This document shows positions 44,561-64,000 of a stretch of 64,000 nucleotides of DNA, one piece after another; position 1 is the first letter of the stretch, and each line of letters begins with the position of its first letter. The notes below the pieces were generated by a model. It saw only the letters and a program-made list of their open reading frames with translations, had not been told where the DNA came from and did no database searches. Source of the stretch: Gordius sp. MW1 (lineage: Eukaryota > Nematomorpha > Gordioida > Gordea > Gordiidae); the NCBI GenBank assembly GCA_964036665.1, contig OZ038527.1:9331835-9395834 (forward strand), written 5' to 3'. Both the position numbers and the translations under genes were made by a program.

Positions 44561-45639
44561 GACATGTTGATAAAGCTAACATAATTGCCAGGCAATTATA
44601 TGGCACTGTAAAATACGAGTCATTCATTGACCCTGACCCTAAAGGTGTAAAAGCAGACGAAATCTCCTAACTTAGGGGGCAATGATCTTTAAGTAAGAAA
44701 AGCAAACGATATTTAGCCTACAATGAAGAAAAGCAAACGATATTTAGCCGGTAGTGATCTTTTAATTAAAAGCAGACGATTTTAGCCTATAGTTCAACAT
44801 CAAATCCTTCTGCGATTTATTGAAGTTGCGATATGTAAAATCTGAACTCTTGACCTTGCCCTTTCCGCCCCCACCCCTCCCTCTACTACAATATAAAAGT
44901 AAGAAGACGGCGTTCAACACACATAATTTAATTTTCGTCTTAAAAAAACCCAAAAAATTCTCCCAATTTCTCCTCCTTCGTTTTTATCTGCGCGTCCAAA
45001 ACTTTTCCTCATAATTCTTCCCCCTTCGCATATTATATTTACTAATTAATTCGACCTTATTCTTGATCACGTTACATTTAATAAAATAAACTTAATCTTA
45101 TTTTTGTCTAAATATATAATTGGCACTAATATTCTTGGTAGCACTAAAGTTATTGTATGCGTAGCAGAAGTAATATTAAAATTAGAATTATATGTAGTTA
45201 AGGATAAAGTTGATAATATAATGGGATGGAATTGGATTAGGATTTTGGGTCCTATTACAAATTGGTGGGGTATATGTTAAAATAAAGTTAATAATTGTAA
45301 AAGGGATTATATAAATATTTTGAAGTAAATGCCAGAGGATTTTTTAGAAATTGACACTTAGCCGGTTAATAAGGTAATGGTTTCTAGAAAAGAGCCTAAA
45401 ACCTTGGTTTTTGAGGCACTGACCTCAGTTATTGAGTTAGCCTCGGTTTTTGAGGAACGGGGTTTTTCTAAAAGCCTTGGATCCTCGGTTTCGGTAAGTG
45501 GTGTCGATAGGAATAAATTTGAATTATGGCATGTTAAAATTGATGGCATTAGAAATAAATATAATGTTTAAGTAATGTTATGTTTTCTATACGTGTTGAA
45601 TGTTGATTCTAATGCTATACCACGTTTTTGTTCTGCTAG

Positions 45640-46140
45640 ACGCATCCATTAATGTGGAAAGATAGAGTGTACTACGTTTTAAATAATTGGCTAAAAGCTG
45701 ACTTAATAGAACCAATCGAATTTTTGGAATGGGCCACTCTTCCAGTTCCAGTTAAAAAGAGTGACGGTACTATTAGGGTTTACGCAGATTATCGCGTTAA
45801 TTAATAGATGGGTCATTGATGTTAAATATCCTTTGCCTGGATTAGAAATGGTTCTAGCTAATTTAAAGGGTAGTAAATATTTTTCGAAGTTAGATTTAGC
45901 TAACGCTTACCTTCAACTTCGCGTAGAAAAATCGGCTAGATTATTAACAATTAACACGGATAAAGGTCTCTATTCTTTTAAGAGGTTACCTTTTGGCTTA
46001 AGCGTGTTCGCACCTATTTTTCAAAGGGGATGGCATCTATATTTAATAATATAGATGGTGTATTTTTTTATTTGGACGCTATATTAGTTACAGGTTCCAC
46101 TCAGGACGAACATGATTTACGTCTGATTTAGATAAATGTT
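45640..46140 (+). pseudogene. Reverse transcriptase, second gypsy element
   Basis: LKADLIEPIEFLEWATLPVPVKKSDGTIRVYADYRVN, then VKYPLPGLEMVLANL, FSKLDLANAYLQLRV, LYSFKRLPFGLSVF across two frames; the YxDD site reads YLDA in a third. K02A2.6-like Ty3 RT, inactive. Confidence 0.88.
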
Positions 46141-46383
46141 TAAATTTCTTAAAAAATGTTTTATTAATGGGTCCGATTCTTAAATGCTTCGATCCCGATA
46201 AAGAACATATTTTAAAAGGTGATGCATTCAACACGGGTATTGGTGGTGCTTTATGTCAGATAGAAGATAAAGCATCCTGTTATTTATTTTTCTCGCAAGC
46301 TTACTAAGGCTTAACTTAATTAATCGGTCATAGAGAAAGAAGCTCTTGCGATGGTTTATGGTTTAAAACGATGTCGATAATAT

Positions 46384-46581
46384 TTGAATGGCAAGTCGTT
46401 TACATTGTATCCTGATCATAAGCCATTGGTAGCTTTATTTGATATAATTAATAGAGAACTTTTAATGTCGCCTCGACTTCAGAGATGGTTATTAACTCTT
46501 GGTAATTTTTCATTAACTTTAAAATATCGAGAAGGTAGAAGTAATCATTTGGCTGATGTTTTCACAAATGAGTGCGAATAA
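46384..46581 (+). pseudogene. RNase H end, second gypsy element
   Basis: LYPDHKPLVALF, LLMSPRLQRWLLTL and REGRSNHLADVFTNE match the C-terminal half of Ty3 RNase H. The front half (about 46190-46340) is in other frames. Confidence 0.85.
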
Positions 46582-46739
46582 TATAACTAAGGAGATCGAT
46601 TATAAACATTTTGTTAATTTAATAAAAGTCATTGACCTTGATAGCAAATATTAAACAACAAGTGTTAATGATATTCAAAATGTACCTGTAGATTTTAAAC
46701 ATGTAATTAAGAAACTATATATTGAAAATAATTTAGTTA

Positions 46740-47520
46740 AATGCAATGATAAGCTGGTAATTCATTTTGAGCTGCGTAGTAACGTTTTAAGCATTTTGCA
46801 TGAAGGGCATGCAGGTATAGTAAATATGAAGGAGCTAGCTGGACTATATGTCTGGTGGCCCAAGATTAAAAGGGACGTCGAAATCTATGTTCGGCAATGT
46901 GCTATGTGTAAATTAAAGGCAGCCATGTCACGTATGGATAAGAAGGCTCGATGGCCTCGTGCAGATGGTCCCTGGTGTAAAATTCATATTGATTTTTTTG
47001 AATTTAATAAAAAAAGAGGTATATATTAGTGGTAGACGCATATTCAGGTTGGACTGGATTTAAACTAATACACAATATATCTACAAAGGTTACTGTATAG
47101 TTTTTAGATTAATTGGCTCATACGGTTTTCCGAATTTTATAGTAACCGATAACGGAAAAGCGTTTACAAGTGTCGATTTTAAAGATTTTTGTAATAATTG
47201 GAAAATAACTCACTTTTTACGGCCGCCGTACCATCCTAGTTCTAATGAACAGGTTGAGAGGCACGTAGCAATTATTATAAAATGGTTGGAACTGTCACAA
47301 ACAAATAAAGAGGGTACATGGTTATGTCGATTATATCATAACATTACGCCTAGATTTAGACGTTTGCCAATTGGTGTTGAGATTTTTTGTCATAATATAC
47401 GTTTTCCGCCTGATATTTTGCTGAATAGAAACTTTAAACATCACTTAATAGGCAAGACTAAATATAATATTAATGATCTTGTTTGGTCGAAAAATTATTT
47501 AGGTTAGCCTAGGTGGGGAT
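46740..47520 (+). pseudogene. Integrase, second gypsy element
   Basis: LHEGHAGIVNMKELAGLYVWWPKI...CAMCKL is the HHCC finger; WCKIHIDFF holds the first Asp, VTDNGKAF the second and SNEQVERHVAII the Glu. Frames change at about 47030 and 47270. Confidence 0.88.
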
Positions 47521-47639
47521 TATCTAGAGTAGTTGACCATGTAGGTAACAGGATTTACCAGGTTAAATTATTAGAGACTGACAAAATAGAAACTAGGCAT
47601 GTCGAACAACTATGAAGTTATTCTGCCTAATGCTTTAAT

Positions 47640-48169
47640 TTTTTATGTTGTATTTTGTAGATGGACGTAATCGCATCAGGGTGCAAAGTTAGAATAGTTG
47701 TGGAGCGGTTGGCCGGAGTACGCCCTCGGTGCCCATTACATATTTGATTTGTAATTGGGATGGATGGTATCCCAAGGATAATCTTTTTTGCAGAACTTCC
47801 TGTGGCCAGGGGTCCGGCGTTGCCCCCGGCATTTACGAGAAATGATGGAGTGAACCGGCAGGCACCTGCGAATATACGCATGGGTAGTAGGTGACGGCGC
47901 CCACGAGGCGTCAACCGGAGGCGTTGTTGGGGATGCCAGCGATGGAATCGCCTACCAATGTGTCAACCCTCTGGTGATAATTTAAGTGGTAATACGAGTA
48001 CCTTGCACGTTAGAGGGCAGGTGGTCTTGCCTGTTGGAGGCAGGTGGTCACACCCCAGGTGCAGACCAGCGAGTCGATAACGACCGTTGGCAGCACACTG
48101 GTTACCCCTTTGGCTGCAATGACCTTGACAGGTGGTCTGCAAGGGCAGTGATCGGCTTAAAAGGGGAGG
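47640..48169. other. GC-rich 3' untranslated part of second gypsy element
   Basis: Lies between integrase and 3' LTR. It has internal short repeats (GGCAGGTGGTC three times between about 48014 and 48140). Open frames on both strands are a by-product of G+C content. Confidence 0.6.
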
Positions 48170-48563
48170 TGTAGCATATTCATGCTGACTTTTTATTGTA
48201 AATTTATCCTCCACCTCCCATTTGTGTTAATCATTGTAGATTCATCCCCCTCCTCCTATTTGTGCCAATCATCGTCGATCCCTAAAAATTATGCTATTTT
48301 TGTAACACGCACGATATATTTATATGATCATTATTACTATCCGTATTTTGGAAGAATCATTAATTATAGAAAAATTTTGTTATTATTACTGTCCGTATTT
48401 TGGAGGAATCATTATCACAAAAATTAGTTATCATTACTACTCGTTTTTGGGAAAAATTGTTGTTATAAAAAGTTATTACGATTAAGATTAAAGATATTGA
48501 AAAAGAAGAATATTATCCAAAATTGGTGTTATTTTAAAAAGGAGATATCGTAAATTGGTAATA
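48170..48563 (+). repeat. 3' LTR, second gypsy element
   Basis: TGTAGCATATTCATGCTGAC... preceded by the purine tract AAAAGGGGAGG. Ends about 250 bp before the myosin start codon, so the element forms part of the upstream region of that gene. Confidence 0.85.
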
Positions 48564-48813
48564 TCTGAACAATGCGCAGGTTTAAATTATTTTGTAAAGG
48601 TTTAACACAAATTTTAATTATTGTTTGCAATTTACTATTTAAAAGGACTACTGATATCCAACAACATTAATTTCAATATCAACATGCATTTACTTCTTGT
48701 TAAATAACATTTCTCATTTGGTAATTTGTACTAACTTGTCATTAATTTTGTATGTCGGGCATTTTTCTCATACATTTGTATACACGAAATTAATTTTTTA
48801 TAACCACGCTGCG

Positions 48814-63729
<14,916 letters not shown>

Positions 63730-64000
63730 GTAAATGTTTCGATAGTCTTTATTAAAAAAAATTGAGTTTTTAAGCGTTGAGTTGAGAGGTGCTGGGAGAA
63801 CTGCTACAATTACTCTTGATTTTTGCCTTGGTTAATATTAAAAAGAAGAATTAAAAGTCTATTTTAACTAATACTACCATGTATTTGATAAAAATATTTG
63901 CTTACAAGTTCTAAAAAAACTATGTAATTTAGCGTGATAATTTACTAAACATTGTTTTAAAATATGATTAGGCTATAACAATATTGTATTTTTTTGTATA

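Larger units (their letters stand above)
43304..48563 (+). mobile_element. Degenerate Ty3/gypsy retrotransposon with both LTRs
   Basis: LTRs of about 390 bp at 43304 and 48170 both start TGTAGCATATTCATGCTGA and share CATCGTCGATCC, CTATCCGTATTTTGGA and GGAGATATCG. A purine tract AAAAGGGGAGG sits just before the 3' LTR. Pol motifs lie between in order: DTG protease (about 44500), RT (45640-46140), RNase H (46384-46581) and integrase (46740-47330). All are disrupted. A target duplication could not be fixed. Confidence 0.88.

Noticed and set aside
47627-48214. Minus-strand frames in the GC-rich 3' part of the second gypsy element
   Set aside because: Long frames are expected from high G+C; the plus strand has the purine tract and LTR that explain the region.

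Overview
This is a eukaryotic, AT-rich, transposon-laden nuclear window. The spliced genes (GT-AG introns), their families (non-muscle myosin II, BACK-kelch, angiotensin-converting-enzyme-like M2 peptidase) and the repeat types (hAT elements and MITEs, Ty3/gypsy including a CsRn1-like element, an RTE-like LINE remnant) point to an invertebrate animal. I favour an arthropod because the myosin and ACE exons read most like arthropod family members, but the species cannot be fixed from sequence alone.

Layout. (1) 1-5927 is one copy of a direct repeat whose second copy lies at 28519-34446. The two look almost identical; the one difference I saw is a 10 versus 11 C run. Each copy carries a hAT-type MITE, a ~309-bp tandem duplication, GC-rich and palindromic MITE-like sequence, an antisense Ty3/gypsy fragment and the left part of a 'CTCG-rich' hAT element. 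(2) 6170-7985 and 20876-22620 are two copies of a complex element with a variable minisatellite core and subterminal inverted repeats. (3) 8388-13994, minus strand: a five-exon BACK-kelch gene, with a deleted hAT transposon (8845-10942) inside its last intron. (4) 14110-16500: foldback repeats and a MITE. (5) 17055-27608, minus strand: an eight-exon secreted ACE-like gene in which three introns are only 34-36 bp and the catalytic glutamate of HExxH is replaced by glutamine. Its largest intron holds a 3.6-kb composite MITE, RTE fragments and an intact 1.1-kb CTCG hAT element. (6) 34519-38962: a nearly full-length but frame-broken CsRn1-like Ty3 retrotransposon that split a second CTCG hAT element. 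(7) 40190-41480 and 43304-48563: two further degenerate Ty3/gypsy elements, the second with both LTRs. (8) 48814-63729, plus strand: the first ten coding exons of a non-muscle myosin II heavy chain (motor domain up to about residue 422); the gene runs off the right edge. Its P-loop exon (60413-60551) is not evident as a long open frame and was found by splice-aware reading.

The three genes show no shared pathway. Kelch and ACE-like genes are on the minus strand inside the 22.6 kb bracketed by the direct repeats; myosin is outside it. The most notable points are the probable ACE pseudoenzyme with micro-introns, the near-identical direct repeats bracketing two genes, a candidate 27/30-nt cassette exon in the loop-1 intron of myosin, and several MITE families with perfect 8-bp target duplications. 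Exon models were made by hand from splice sites, frame continuity and remembered family motifs; no alignment or database search was run.
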